Assembly: GCA_937868095.1 (NCBI GenBank)
Contig: CALMLO010000052.1
Coordinates: 1 to 40,910, forward strand
Direction: 5' to 3'
From: an uncultured Phycisphaerales bacterium
GTDB lineage: Bacteria > Planctomycetota > Phycisphaerae > Sedimentisphaerales > Anaerohalosphaeraceae
Length of the DNA: 40,910 nt
Numbering within the stretch: the first letter of the stretch is position 1; every line of letters begins with the position of its first letter. The notes below the pieces were generated by a model. The model was not told where the DNA came from. It saw only the letters and a list, made by a program, of their open reading frames with translations, and made no database searches. This document shows, one piece after another, positions 15,400 through 23,541 of this stretch. Both the position numbers and the translations under genes were made by a program.

Positions 15400-15427
15400 T
15401 TTACTTCATCGGCCGAATGGCTACAAT
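15400..15427 (+). promoter_or_regulatory. Possible promoter of cimA
   Basis: TTTACT (15400-15405), 16 bp, TACAAT (15422-15427), 33 bases before the start codon. The -10 element is good and the -35 is moderate. Confidence 0.4.
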
Positions 15428-15460
15428 GCATAATTCTGCTGTTTATCTGGTGCGAAACCG

Positions 15461-17041
15461 ATGGAAAAAGTAGCCATTTACGATACCACATTACGTGATG
15501 GGATGCAGGCCGAAGGCGTTAGTTTCACCCTCGAGGAGAAGATTGCCGTTGCCAAGCGGCTGGATGAATTCGGCATTGATTATATCGAGGGAGGGTTTCC
15601 CCTCAGCAATCCGAAAGAGGAGCATTTTTTTGCTCAAATGGCCGAGGAAAAACTTCAAAATGCTTCTCTGGCGGCCTTCGGCAGCACGTGTCGGGCTTCC
15701 AATAAGGTCGAAGAAGATCCTGGGCTTCAGGCACTGCTGGCTTGCCGTGCCCCTATTTTGACTATTGTGGGCAAAAGTTGGGATTTACACGTCCAGGAGG
15801 TTCTTCGCTGCTCTCTTGAGGAAAATCTCAGGTTGTGTTCCGATTCCGTCGCTTATCTGAAAAAACATGGCCGCAAGGTCTTCTTTGATGCGGAACATTT
15901 TTTTGACGGCTTCAAAAACAACTCCGAATATGCGCTGAAGGTTTTGCAGGCCGCCGCCGACGCCGGGGCGGATGCCCTTGTGCTGTGCGAAACCAATGGG
16001 GGCTGTCTGCCGAATGAAGTTTTTGAGATTACTCAGACGGTCTGCCGAATGTTCAGCGGGCTGGTCATCGGGATTCATACCCATAATGATTCTGATTGTG
16101 CCGTCGCCAATTCGCTGGCCGCCGTCCAGGCCGGGGCCCGGCAGGTGCAGGGGACTATCAACGGCCTGGGGGAGCGGTGCGGCAATGCCAATCTCTGCTC
16201 AATTATTCCCAATTTGACTCTGAAAATGGGCTTTGAAACGGTTGGACTTCAGCGGCTCAAAGGGCTTACGCAGCTGTCCCGCTTTGTTCTGGAAATGGCT
16301 AACCTTCCTCCGATCATTCACCTGCCGTATGTGGGAGAAAGCGCTTTCGCCCATAAAGGCGGGCTCCATATCGATGCCCTTCGCAAGAACGAAAAAACAT
16401 ACGAGCATATTCACCCGTCGCTTGTCGGCAATGAACGCCGCTATCTGATTTCCGAACTGTCCGGTTCGTCGAATGTGCTGGATAAACTCCAGCGCAGAAA
16501 AATCAGCGTGGATCGCCAGATGGCAGCCAAGATTCTTAAGGCGGTTCAGGATTTGGAAAATGAGGGCTATCAGTTTGAAGCGGCGGAAGCCAGTTTTGAA
16601 CTTTTGGTCAGAAAAACCCTCGGCGACTATACGCCGAGTTTTCGGCTTATCAAATATCATGTGGATGTTGAGCGCGGCTCGGAGGGGCGGATGGTCACCG
16701 AAGCCACCGTCAAACTTCAGGTGGACGGCCGGGTCGAGCATGTGGTGGCCGAGGGCGATGGTCCTGTCAATGCGCTGGATTGTGCTCTGCGGAAGGCCCT
16801 GGAGGTCTTTTATCCCGAACTGAAGAAGATGGCCCTGGCGGATTACAAAGTGCGGGTGGTCAATGCCAAAGCCGGTACCGCGGCCAAGGTTCGAGTGGTC
16901 ATTCAAAGTCATGACCAGGCAGATTTTTGGGGGACGGTAGGGGTGTCAGAAAATATTATTGAAGCCAGCTGGCTGGCTTTGGTGGACAGTGTGGAATACA
17001 AACTGCTCAAGGAGCAGGGTAAAGTTTTCCGATTGCCTTAG
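15461..17041 (+). CDS. cimA: (R)-citramalate synthase
   Basis: Condenses pyruvate with acetyl-CoA to citramalate, starting the threonine-independent route to 2-oxobutyrate and isoleucine. 526 residues. The N-terminal HMGL-like TIM barrel begins IYDTTLRDGMQAEGVSFT (6-23), the form with Met-Gln-Ala-Glu-Gly that marks the CimA group rather than 2-isopropylmalate synthase. THNDSDCAVANSLAAV and GTINGLGERCGNANL are the metal and cofactor regions. The C-terminal third is a LeuA-type allosteric dimerisation domain. Homocitrate or isopropylmalate synthase is the alternative but fits less well. No clear Shine-Dalgarno is visible before the ATG. Confidence 0.88.
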   Translation: MEKVAIYDTTLRDGMQAEGVSFTLEEKIAVAKRLDEFGIDYIEGGFPLSNPKEEHFFAQMAEEKLQNASLAAFGSTCRASNKVEEDPGLQALLACRAPILTIVGKSWDLHVQEVLRCSLEENLRLCSDSVAYLKKHGRKVFFDAEHFFDGFKNNSEYALKVLQAAADAGADALVLCETNGGCLPNEVFEITQTVCRMFSGLVIGIHTHNDSDCAVANSLAAVQAGARQVQGTINGLGERCGNANLCSIIPNLTLKMGFETVGLQRLKGLTQLSRFVLEMANLPPIIHLPYVGESAFAHKGGLHIDALRKNEKTYEHIHPSLVGNERRYLISELSGSSNVLDKLQRRKISVDRQMAAKILKAVQDLENEGYQFEAAEASFELLVRKTLGDYTPSFRLIKYHVDVERGSEGRMVTEATVKLQVDGRVEHVVAEGDGPVNALDCALRKALEVFYPELKKMALADYKVRVVNAKAGTAAKVRVVIQSHDQADFWGTVGVSENIIEASWLALVDSVEYKLLKEQGKVFRLP

Positions 17042-17179
17042 CCAAAGCCCCCTTTCTTCCCGGAGAAAAAAGGCGGGTGTGTGCGGGCGGAAGAAAGCGG
17101 AGTCCTGCGAGCGGGCAGACGAAAAATGGATTTTGCTCTGAGTGAAAAGTCGGATGGCCTGACGGAAAGGAGAATGCAC

Positions 17180-18100
17180 ATGAATCGACGGGATTTTTTA
17201 GAAACCTCTTTGCTGGCGTCGGCGGCTTTTGCTGTGCCGGGTGCGGCCCTGGGAGCAGAGCCGCAGAAGGAAGCGGAACCATTCAAACTTCGCTATGCCC
17301 CTGAACTGGGCCAATTTAAGCATCATGCCGGCGAAGACCCCATTGAACAAATCCGCTTTATGCATGATCAGGGCTTTCGGGCCTTCTTTGATAACGGCCT
17401 GATGGGCAAAGCCCCCGACCTTCAGGAGAAAATTGCTCAGGCCGCCGCCCAGTACGGGATGCTGCTGGGGCCGTTTGTAGCGGAAGCCCAGTTCAATCAG
17501 CGAACATTTGTGATGCCCGCCAAGTCGGTGAAAAACCAGCTCACCTCCAAGATGAAACAAGCCGTTGAAACCGCCAAACGGACCGGTGCCCGCTGGGCGC
17601 TGGTGGTGCCCGGCCAGTACGACCAAAGTCTGGAGTGGGACTACCAGACGGCCAATGTGGTGGAGAACCTGAAATACTGTGCTGAGATTTGCGAGCCGGC
17701 TGGTTTGACGATGGTGCTTGAGCCGCTCAATCCGTGGAACCATCCCGGCCTGTTCCTCACCAAAATTGCTCAGGCCTTTCAGATTTGCAATGCTGTCGGC
17801 AGTCCCGCCTGCATGATTATCAACGACCTCTACCATCAGCAGATTACCGAAGGCAATCTGATTCATAACATTGATGCCGCCTTCAGCCGTATCGCTGCTT
17901 TTCATATCGGTGATGTGCCCGGCCGGATGGAGCCGACCACCGGTGAAATCAACTATCAGAATATCTTTAAGCATCTCTATCAGAAAAACTACGAGGGTGT
18001 CCTGTGTATGGAGCACGGCACCAGCAAGCCCGGCAAAGAAGGCGAACTGGCGCGAATTCGGGCTTACCGCATCTGTGACAGCTTTGATGTTCAATCGTAA
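17180..18100 (+). CDS. Tat-exported TIM-barrel sugar isomerase (hydroxypyruvate isomerase-like)
   Basis: 306 residues. A twin-arginine signal begins the protein (MNRRDFLETSLLASAAFAVPG). The ATG at 17180 has AAGGAG seven bases upstream; the one at 17174 is too close to it. The mature part is a xylose-isomerase-like TIM barrel related to hydroxypyruvate isomerase; likely metal ligands lie in VLEPLNPW, INDLYHQQ, FHIGDVPGR and CMEHG. Relatives isomerise keto sugars, and related TIM-barrel proteins act as hydratases in 3-keto-glycoside breakdown. It is the first gene of a three-gene exported set with DUF1080 and Gfo/Idh/MocA proteins; only eleven bases separate it from the next gene. Confidence 0.82.
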   Translation: MNRRDFLETSLLASAAFAVPGAALGAEPQKEAEPFKLRYAPELGQFKHHAGEDPIEQIRFMHDQGFRAFFDNGLMGKAPDLQEKIAQAAAQYGMLLGPFVAEAQFNQRTFVMPAKSVKNQLTSKMKQAVETAKRTGARWALVVPGQYDQSLEWDYQTANVVENLKYCAEICEPAGLTMVLEPLNPWNHPGLFLTKIAQAFQICNAVGSPACMIINDLYHQQITEGNLIHNIDAAFSRIAAFHIGDVPGRMEPTTGEINYQNIFKHLYQKNYEGVLCMEHGTSKPGKEGELARIRAYRICDSFDVQS

Positions 18101-18111
18101 GGAGACTGCCG

Positions 18112-18756
18112 ATGAAATATTTGACGGCGATATTATCCGTCGGTGTTTGCTTGTTTGCCTGCGGGTGTGCGGAGCGCATCCGCCTGTTCAACGGCTACAA
18201 TTTGGACGGCTGGAAGCACTATACCGAAGACCCGGGCACGGTTGCTTCTCAGGTCTGGAGTGTAAAGGATGGGATTCTGCGGTGTGAGGGGCGTCCCAAC
18301 AGTTATCTGAGAACGACACGTCCCTTCTCCGACTATAAACTGACCCTTGAATGGCGATGGCCCAGCAAGCCGACCAACAGCGGTGTTCTCCTTCACGGTT
18401 CCGGCCCCGATCGAATCTGGCCTGACTGTTATGAGGCCCAGCTGCGCAGCGGAGATGCCGGTGACATCGTCATCATTGGATACGAGCGGTCTTTGACGGT
18501 GAACGGCAAAACCTTCCGTCCCGAAGAATCCCGCTATCTGAGGATTCCCCGGCAAAAACAACCCTCCAGCGAAAAGAAACCGCCGCAATGGAATCGCTAT
18601 GAAATCCTCTGCCGCGGGGATACGATAGCGTTGTATGTTAACGGCGTGCTGCAGAATCGCGGCACCAATGCTTCTGCGGCCGAGGGGTTTATCGCTTTGC
18701 AGGCGGAGGGCTCGCCGATTGAGTTTCGCAATATCGTACTGGAAAAGCTTCGCTGA
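18112..18756 (+). CDS. DUF1080 lipoprotein (3-keto-disaccharide hydrolase / 3-keto-glycoside lyase family)
   Basis: 214 residues with a signal peptide and a lipobox-like LFACGC (Cys17 or Cys19). The body is a concanavalin-like jelly roll: the N-terminal IRLFNGYNLDGWKHY is the DUF1080 hallmark, followed by VWSVKDGILRCEG, YKLTLEWRWP, NSGVLLHG and YEAQL. Family members have been shown to cleave 3-keto-glycosides. AAGGAG precedes the start and overlaps the stop of the upstream isomerase. It lies between the isomerase and the oxidoreductase, which fits the middle step of oxidation, cleavage and rehydration. Confidence 0.85.
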   Translation: MKYLTAILSVGVCLFACGCAERIRLFNGYNLDGWKHYTEDPGTVASQVWSVKDGILRCEGRPNSYLRTTRPFSDYKLTLEWRWPSKPTNSGVLLHGSGPDRIWPDCYEAQLRSGDAGDIVIIGYERSLTVNGKTFRPEESRYLRIPRQKQPSSEKKPPQWNRYEILCRGDTIALYVNGVLQNRGTNASAAEGFIALQAEGSPIEFRNIVLEKLR

Positions 18757-18821
18757 TGGCGAAAACCAGTTTGCCGACAGCCGGGCTGAACGGGACTTAT
18801 CCTTTTATTAGGAGCGGACAG

Positions 18822-20114
18822 ATGGACAAACAGGAAAGCAAAAATCTGACTCGTCGGGATTTTCTCAAAACGACCGCTGTGGCCTCGTCGGCGGTTTTGT
18901 GGCCTTCGACTTTGTTTGCCGCCGGACAGGACAAAATTCGCCTGGCTCTGATCGGCTGCGGCGGACGCGGCAATGGCGCCTTGAACGACTGCCTCCAGGC
19001 CGCCTCCTCCCTCGGAATCCAGGTGGAAATCACCGCCCTGGCGGATTTCTTCAAAGAGAGGGCCTTGAAAACCGCCCAGGACCATAATGTTTCTGCGGAG
19101 CGCTGCTTCGAAGGGCCGAAGGCCTATCAGCAGGCCCTTGCTTCGGAAGCGGATGTGGTGCTTCTGGTGACTCCGCCTGTCTTTCGTCCGCGGCATTTTG
19201 AAGCGGCTGTAGCCGCAGGCAAGCATGTCTTTATGGAAAAGCCCGTGGCGGTCGATGCCCCCGGCGCCCGCAAGATTCTTGAAGTCGGCCGCACGGCTGC
19301 CGCCAAAGGTCTGGCCGTTTGCGTCGGCGCCCAGCGGAGACATCAGGCCTCTTATCTCCAAACTAAATATGCCGTTGATCAAGGCGTCATCGGGACGATT
19401 CTGGCCGGCCAGGTCTGGTGGTGTATGGGGCATTTGTGGTACAACAAAAGGCGGCCGGGTGAAACCGATGCCGAGTATCTGGTTCGAAACTGGGTGAGTT
19501 TTACCGAAATGTCCGGCGACCATATTGTTGAACAGCATTTTCACAACATCGACGTGGCCAACTGGTTCCTCGGCAAAACACCTAAACAGTGTGTGGGCTT
19601 CGGCGGACGGGCACGACGGGTAACCGGCAATCAGTTCGACTTCTTCAGTGTAGATTTTGATTACGGCAGCGGCATCCATATCCACAGCATGTGCCGGCAG
19701 GTGGACGGCTGCTACAATCGGGTGGCCGAATTCTTCACTGGTACCCAGGGAACGACGGCCGGAAGCGGGCCGGTGAACCCTGCCGACGGCAAAAAAATCA
19801 CAATTCCTGAGATGCAGCTGCACGAAAACCCCTATGTGCAGGAACATATCGACCTCTTAAAGAGCATTCGGGATGGAAAGCCCCTGCAGGATGCTCAGTG
19901 GGCTGCCGAGACCAATCTGACCGCCCTGATGGGGCGAATCAGCGCCTATACAGGCCAGTTGGTCCGCTGGCAGGACTTGACCGATCCTCAGTCGAAGAGT
20001 CCCTGGTACAACCTGACTCTGTCGCCGACAGCAGAAGATTTTGAGAACGGCGCCGTTCAGGCCCCGCCGGATGATGTCTTTCCAATTCCTGGAGTCAAGC
20101 CGTCGGACGCCTAA
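18822..20114 (+). CDS. Tat-exported Gfo/Idh/MocA family oxidoreductase
   Basis: 430 residues from the ATG at 18822 (TAGGAG upstream; an earlier start at 18756 would place extra residues before the export signal). LTRRDFLKTTAVASSAVL is a twin-arginine signal. The Rossmann domain starts IRLALIGCGGRGNGA, with the family EKP motif in FMEKPVAVD and the substrate-side HFHNIDVANW. Such enzymes oxidise or reduce sugar carbons with bound NAD(P); export with the cofactor already bound, as in glucose-fructose oxidoreductase, would explain a Tat signal. With its two neighbours it probably oxidises a glycoside at C3. The substrate is not identified. Confidence 0.88.
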   Translation: MDKQESKNLTRRDFLKTTAVASSAVLWPSTLFAAGQDKIRLALIGCGGRGNGALNDCLQAASSLGIQVEITALADFFKERALKTAQDHNVSAERCFEGPKAYQQALASEADVVLLVTPPVFRPRHFEAAVAAGKHVFMEKPVAVDAPGARKILEVGRTAAAKGLAVCVGAQRRHQASYLQTKYAVDQGVIGTILAGQVWWCMGHLWYNKRRPGETDAEYLVRNWVSFTEMSGDHIVEQHFHNIDVANWFLGKTPKQCVGFGGRARRVTGNQFDFFSVDFDYGSGIHIHSMCRQVDGCYNRVAEFFTGTQGTTAGSGPVNPADGKKITIPEMQLHENPYVQEHIDLLKSIRDGKPLQDAQWAAETNLTALMGRISAYTGQLVRWQDLTDPQSKSPWYNLTLSPTAEDFENGAVQAPPDDVFPIPGVKPSDA

Positions 20115-20333
20115 ACGAGATTCTAACATTTTCCTGCAAAAGATGCTCTCTTGCCTGCGCCTGCCAAGCCGCGGGCAGCCGTCTGTTTTGGGCGGTTTGT
20201 TGGATGCTCTAAAGATTTTGGCCGGCTGAAAGAGAGGGGGGGCAATTTGTTTCTTCTTGCCGTTTCCGAGGATAATCGCCTTGACGGGGGGCATTCTGCC
20301 CTTTTGCTGCCGGCTTTTTGCCATTTAAAAAAT
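20115..20333. other. Intergenic stretch with a copy of a direct repeat
   Basis: No gene is seen. From about 20256 it matches about 21239-21315 closely (CTTGCCGTTTCCGAGGATAA, GGGCATTCTGCC, CTGCCGGCTTTTTGCCATTT), which is the downstream edge of the tandem duplication described below. Confidence 0.5.
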
Positions 20334-20371
20334 AAAAAAGGATTCAGTGTGGGCTCACTGAATCCTTTTTT
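20334..20371 (-). terminator. Terminator of the first PEP-CTERM gene
   Basis: A perfect 16-bp hairpin: an A-run followed by GGATTCAGTG (20334-20349), loop TGGGCT, then CACTGAATCC and a T-run (20356-20371). With A and T runs on both sides it could stop transcription in both directions, including read-through from the oxidoreductase gene. Confidence 0.8.
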
Positions 20372-20388
20372 CAAAGCTTATTTCGAAT

Positions 20389-20904
20389 TTACCGTTTTAG
20401 GCCAAGGAAGCCCAAACCGCCCAGCCCAAGCAGGAACATGGAAGCCGGTTCCGGGATGGCCAGCTGAGTCAAGCAGAACTTAAAGTTTCCAATTACAGGT
20501 ACGTTCACGATAAAGGACATAGTCAGTGTCTCGCCCGGTTTCACCGTTCCGTCGCTGAAACGAACGTAATTGGAACTTACGTCTGCAACCGGCAGCAAAT
20601 CACTGGAAGCGGAAACAAAAGTGGCGTCTCCGCCAAGAGTCAGGGAATACGCTGTCCAGGTCTGTCCATTGTCATTCGTGACTGTCTTGATTAACCCCAA
20701 ATCCGGGTCTTCATCCGTTATTCCCGAAATACCGACCTCGTAAGGGGCGTCCTGGCTTTTGTATAATTCCACCAACTCTACCTGCTGCCCATCAATGACG
20801 ATACTTCCATTTTGCGGGCCAAAATCGCAGTCGATCTGCACAAAGCCCGCCTCCAATACCGGAGTTAAACAAAGAATTGCAACCAACAGAAATGCTTTTT
20901 TCAT
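20389..20904 (-). CDS. Small PEP-CTERM sorting-domain protein, copy A
   Basis: 171 residues: signal peptide (MKKAFLLVAILCLTPVLEAG), a short beta-rich body, and a C-terminal PEP-CTERM tail (IPEPASMFLLGLGGLGFLG, then basic residues). Such proteins are cut and anchored or released by an exosortase and are usually surface or matrix components. No known enzymatic domain is seen. GGAGGT precedes the ATG. It is a paralog of the gene at 21385-21882: both keep the stretch around YSLTLGGDATFVSASSDLLP (NAAF in the partner) and NYVRFSxGTVxPGETL. No exosortase gene is in the window. Confidence 0.85.
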   Translation of the reverse strand: MKKAFLLVAILCLTPVLEAGFVQIDCDFGPQNGSIVIDGQQVELVELYKSQDAPYEVGISGITDEDPDLGLIKTVTNDNGQTWTAYSLTLGGDATFVSASSDLLPVADVSSNYVRFSDGTVKPGETLTMSFIVNVPVIGNFKFCLTQLAIPEPASMFLLGLGGLGFLGLKR

Positions 20905-20987
20905 CTTTACCTCCCACCAAATTCACTCATTGTTGTTAGTATAGGGTCCACGCTCCCTACCTCCGCAAATTAACATAAACACAAAAT

Positions 20988-21016
20988 AGGATAGTAGATT
21001 GTCTTCTTTTTGTCAA
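20988..21016 (-). promoter_or_regulatory. Predicted promoter of PEP-CTERM copy A
   Basis: Minus strand: consensus TTGACA (21016-21011), 17 bp, TATCCT (20993-20988). The leader would be about 75 bases. Confidence 0.55.
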
Positions 21017-21315
21017 GGGAAAAGCAAATTATTTTACATTTTTTCAATACTGGACTATTTCGGTCTTGTGTTTTTTGTTTTGCCGAAGAAGTAGTGGATA
21101 TGGCGTATCGCAATAAGCCGGCCGTTTGTTCGTTGGCCGGATGGGTTTGCTTGTTTATCTGGGCCGTTCGGAGGGCCTTCTCTGTTTTTACAAGGGTCCC
21201 GGCACGGCGTGTTTGAGGGTGTGGACTTTTTGTCTTTTCTTGCCGTTTCCGAGGATAAACGCCTTGGGGGGAGGGCATTCTGCCTTTTTCTGCCGGCTTT
21301 TTGCCATTTAAAAAT
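21017..21315. other. Spacer between the duplicated units
   Basis: No gene seen. It holds the conserved 80 bases upstream of the copy A promoter, a 6-bp hairpin CCGGCC/GGCCGG (21118-21123 with 21135-21140), and from about 21239 the downstream edge of copy B. Confidence 0.4.
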
Positions 21316-21350
21316 AAAAAAGGATTCAATGAGGACTCACTGAATCCTTT
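21316..21350 (-). terminator. Terminator of the second PEP-CTERM gene
   Basis: AAAGGATTCA (21319-21328) pairs with TGAATCCTTT (21341-21350) and the minus-strand tail is T-rich. It is the diverged counterpart of the hairpin at 20334-20371, with fewer base pairs. Confidence 0.7.
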
Positions 21351-21384
21351 AGAAAACTTATTTCAAGTTAAAAAACGTGCGAGT

Positions 21385-21882
21385 TTACCGTCTTCGACCC
21401 AGGAAGCCCAATCCGCCCAGCCCCAGCAGGAACAGAGAAGCCGGCTCCGGTGTCTGCGTCAGGCAGAAACGAAACGCACCCTCCTCGGGTATCACGTTCA
21501 CAGAAAAGGTCATCTCCAGTGTCTCGCCCGGTTCCACCGTTCCGCCGCTGAAACGAACGTAATTGGGACTTACGCTCGCAAGCGGAAGCAAATTACTGGA
21601 AGCGGAAACAAAAGCGGCGTTTCCGCCCAGAGTCAGAGAATACACTGTCCAGGCCGCATCGCTCTCATTCGTGACCTTTTTGATCATCCCCACAATAGGA
21701 TCGTCATCGGCCGTTCCTGAAAAGTCGAGGATATATGGGTTGGCTCCGTCATATATTTCCTCGATAGTCAGTATTCCCTCTTCATCAATGGCAATGTCTA
21801 GCGTATCGCAAACTATCGTAAAACCCGCCTGCAATACTGGAGCCAAACAAAGAATGGTGACTAAAAGAAATGCTTTTTTCAT
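21385..21882 (-). CDS. Small PEP-CTERM sorting-domain protein, copy B
   Basis: 165 residues from the ATG at 21882, which has AGGAGG upstream and begins the signal peptide MKKAFLLVTILCLAPVLQAG; the frame stays open further upstream but without such a site. The C-terminus is TPEPASLFLLGLGGLGFLG plus arginines, a PEP-CTERM tail. The body is acidic near the N-terminus (IAIDEEGILTIEEIYDG), where the two copies differ most, while the C-terminal half is well conserved. Probably a surface-anchored or secreted matrix protein; function unknown. Confidence 0.85.
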   Translation of the reverse strand: MKKAFLLVTILCLAPVLQAGFTIVCDTLDIAIDEEGILTIEEIYDGANPYILDFSGTADDDPIVGMIKKVTNESDAAWTVYSLTLGGNAAFVSASSNLLPLASVSPNYVRFSGGTVEPGETLEMTFSVNVIPEEGAFRFCLTQTPEPASLFLLGLGGLGFLGRRR

Positions 21883-21958
21883 TTTTACCTCCTCTCCAAA
21901 TTCACTTTCCTCGCTCTCGGCATAGGGGCAACACACCCTCTCTCTACAATCATCGTTT

Positions 21959-21987
21959 AAACTAATAGTTTGGTTTCTTTTTGTCAA
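21959..21987 (-). promoter_or_regulatory. Predicted promoter of PEP-CTERM copy B
   Basis: Minus strand: TTGACA (21987-21982) matches the copy A promoter; the -10 is weaker (TAGTTT at 17 bp, other choices nearby). The surrounding sequence is homologous to copy A. Confidence 0.45.
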
Positions 21988-22227
21988 GAAAAAACAAAAA
22001 ATATTTTATATTTTTTTCGATACCGGATTTTTTAGGTCTTGTGTTTTTTGGGGCTTGGCACAATATTGGATAAAATATATCGCGATAGGCCCAAAAAGGT
22101 TCTTATAGAAGAAAAAACCGAATTATGCGGAAATGTCCTTCCCCTAAGCGGTTCGAGGGGGCAAGCCGGCCGTCCCTGCTTTTGATGGTTTCACACCCTG
22201 CATCGGAGGGGGACAGACAGGGGTCTG

Positions 22228-23217
22228 CTAAGGGGCCTCGTCCAATTGCCAGTTATAGGTGATCATTTTAAAGGTAACGAGTGTGGTTTCGAGAAATTGG
22301 ACTTCTTCGGGGCTGATATAGCAGGACAGAAAGTTCAGCCACGCCCGCTGCAAGTCTGAATAATCTCGAAACTTTCGGATTGCTGCATAGTCCGAGTCAA
22401 GAAAGGTTTCGTGTTTGGTCTGGAACAAAACGGACAGATAGACAACCTTTTCTTCCCGGTCCAAACGATATCCGTAGGGGCTTTGAAGATATTTGCGAAC
22501 CTGCTCATCCAGCTGCTGCTCAAGTTTGCTGCCTCGATAGGCCTCGTTGCGCTGCCGGCCGCCGCCCAGACTGGCATAGGAGAGAACAAAACAAATGCGA
22601 GGGTCGCGCGTCCGGCGAAGCAGAAATTCCTTTTCAATCTCCTCCAGATTGTATTGAAGCCCCTGAATCCAGAAGTAATGCTTTGTCCACGGATTGGAGA
22701 TTTGCATAATGCTGCTGGTTGGGTATCGGAACATATACCATTTCGGCTGGATTGGATAATTGTCGATGATCAGCTGCAGCGTGCACAGATTGTAAACATT
22801 AATCCAAAACGCCGTTTTCTCTTCCTGCGGCAGGGCCATCAAATGCAGCGGATTGAGTTCCTTAAGCAGACGCTGCACCGGCAGCAGTTCCCCCCGGTTT
22901 CTTCGGAGGGCGGCATATCGGACCAGCCCGTCCTTCGTAACGTAGGTCGAGAAAATTTGATCACAAAGGTCAAAAAACTCCGGGATGCGGCTCTCCGCCT
23001 GTTCCTCAAATAATCCCCCATCGCTGTTGGGGTCCTCGCCGGCCCAGTCTGCGTTTGGTTCCGTGTTTGCAGAGGGAAGGGCAGAACGGCTTTCTCCTGC
23101 GGCTGGGAGAGAGTTAGAGTCCGGTGTTTTTTCCTCCCCGCCGGCAGGCATAGACCCGCTGAAAACCAAAACCGTCAGCAGCATCCATAAAAATGGATAA
23201 AAACGTGTCTTCTTCAT
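22228..23217 (-). CDS. DUF547 domain-containing exported protein
   Basis: 329 residues. The N-terminus is a signal peptide (FYPFLWMLLTVLVFSGSM), then a low-complexity Ser/Glu/Asn-rich linker to about residue 75. The DUF547 domain follows: EEKTAFWINVYNLCTLQLII, DNYPIQ, NPWTKHYFWI, DPRICFVLSYASLGGG and the C-terminal ITYNWQLDE. DUF547 is related to transglutaminase-like folds and has no settled function; here LSYAS replaces the usual HFAL/NCAS type motif, so a catalytic cysteine may be missing. ATG at 23217; a TTG one codon earlier is possible. No strong Shine-Dalgarno. Confidence 0.8.
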   Translation of the reverse strand: MKKTRFYPFLWMLLTVLVFSGSMPAGGEEKTPDSNSLPAAGESRSALPSANTEPNADWAGEDPNSDGGLFEEQAESRIPEFFDLCDQIFSTYVTKDGLVRYAALRRNRGELLPVQRLLKELNPLHLMALPQEEKTAFWINVYNLCTLQLIIDNYPIQPKWYMFRYPTSSIMQISNPWTKHYFWIQGLQYNLEEIEKEFLLRRTRDPRICFVLSYASLGGGRQRNEAYRGSKLEQQLDEQVRKYLQSPYGYRLDREEKVVYLSVLFQTKHETFLDSDYAAIRKFRDYSDLQRAWLNFLSCYISPEEVQFLETTLVTFKMITYNWQLDEAP

Positions 23218-23253
23218 CAACTTTAAGCCCGTCTTTATGAATCTTTATAAAAC

Positions 23254-23281
23254 AATATACGATTTTGGATTGATTTTTCAA
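23254..23281 (-). promoter_or_regulatory. Predicted promoter of the DUF547 gene
   Basis: Minus strand: TTGAAA (23281-23276), 16 bp, TATATT (23259-23254), about 36 bases before the start. Confidence 0.45.
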
Positions 23282-23453
23282 TTTTCTTTCAATCTTTTGC
23301 GGCTGCCGGGTTCGAAATTATTGGATTTACTCCGGCCGTTTGATTTGTCGGTTAAAAAAGTCCTTTGTTTGAGACCGTTTTGCTGTTTTGAAGATTTTTT
23401 GTCTTATCGGACGTGAATTGTTAAAATCATATCCTGTCTTCCGCGTAAAGTTC

Positions 23454-23482
23454 TTGACAGAAACGGCTTGCCGGGCTATTCT
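23454..23482 (+). promoter_or_regulatory. Predicted promoter of the long transport operon
   Basis: Consensus TTGACA (23454-23459), 17 bp, TATTCT (23477-23482), about 60 bases before the first gene. A second A/T-rich stretch (TATATTGTAGATACAATAAT, about 23496-23515) is a partial inverted repeat that could be an operator or a second -10. Confidence 0.55.
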
Positions 23483-23541
23483 TACTTTGCTCTTGTATAT
23501 TGTAGATACAATAATACTTGTTCTTCCAAAGGTATAAGCCG

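Larger units (their letters stand above)
20256..22100. repeat. Two-copy tandem duplication carrying the PEP-CTERM genes
   Basis: Copy A is about 20256-21120 and copy B about 21239-22100, offset by roughly 975-985 bases. The match covers the region past the terminator, the terminator hairpin, the coding sequence, the ribosome binding site, the TTGACA promoter element and about 80 bases upstream of it (GGTCTTGTGTTTTTTG at 21062 and 22035; ATCGCAATAAGCC against ATCGCGATAGGCC). The copies have diverged, so the event is not recent. Confidence 0.8.

Noticed and set aside
18597..19847. 416-codon open frame antisense to the Gfo/Idh/MocA gene
   Set aside because: No start signal or family similarity; the plus-strand frame has a signal peptide and full motifs.
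22056..22072. TGGCAC upstream of the PEP-CTERM copy B unit, resembling a sigma-54 -24 element
   Set aside because: It lies on the plus strand, away from the minus-strand genes, the GG-N10-GC spacing is not met, and copy A lacks it. PEP-CTERM genes elsewhere can be RpoN-controlled, but not on this evidence.
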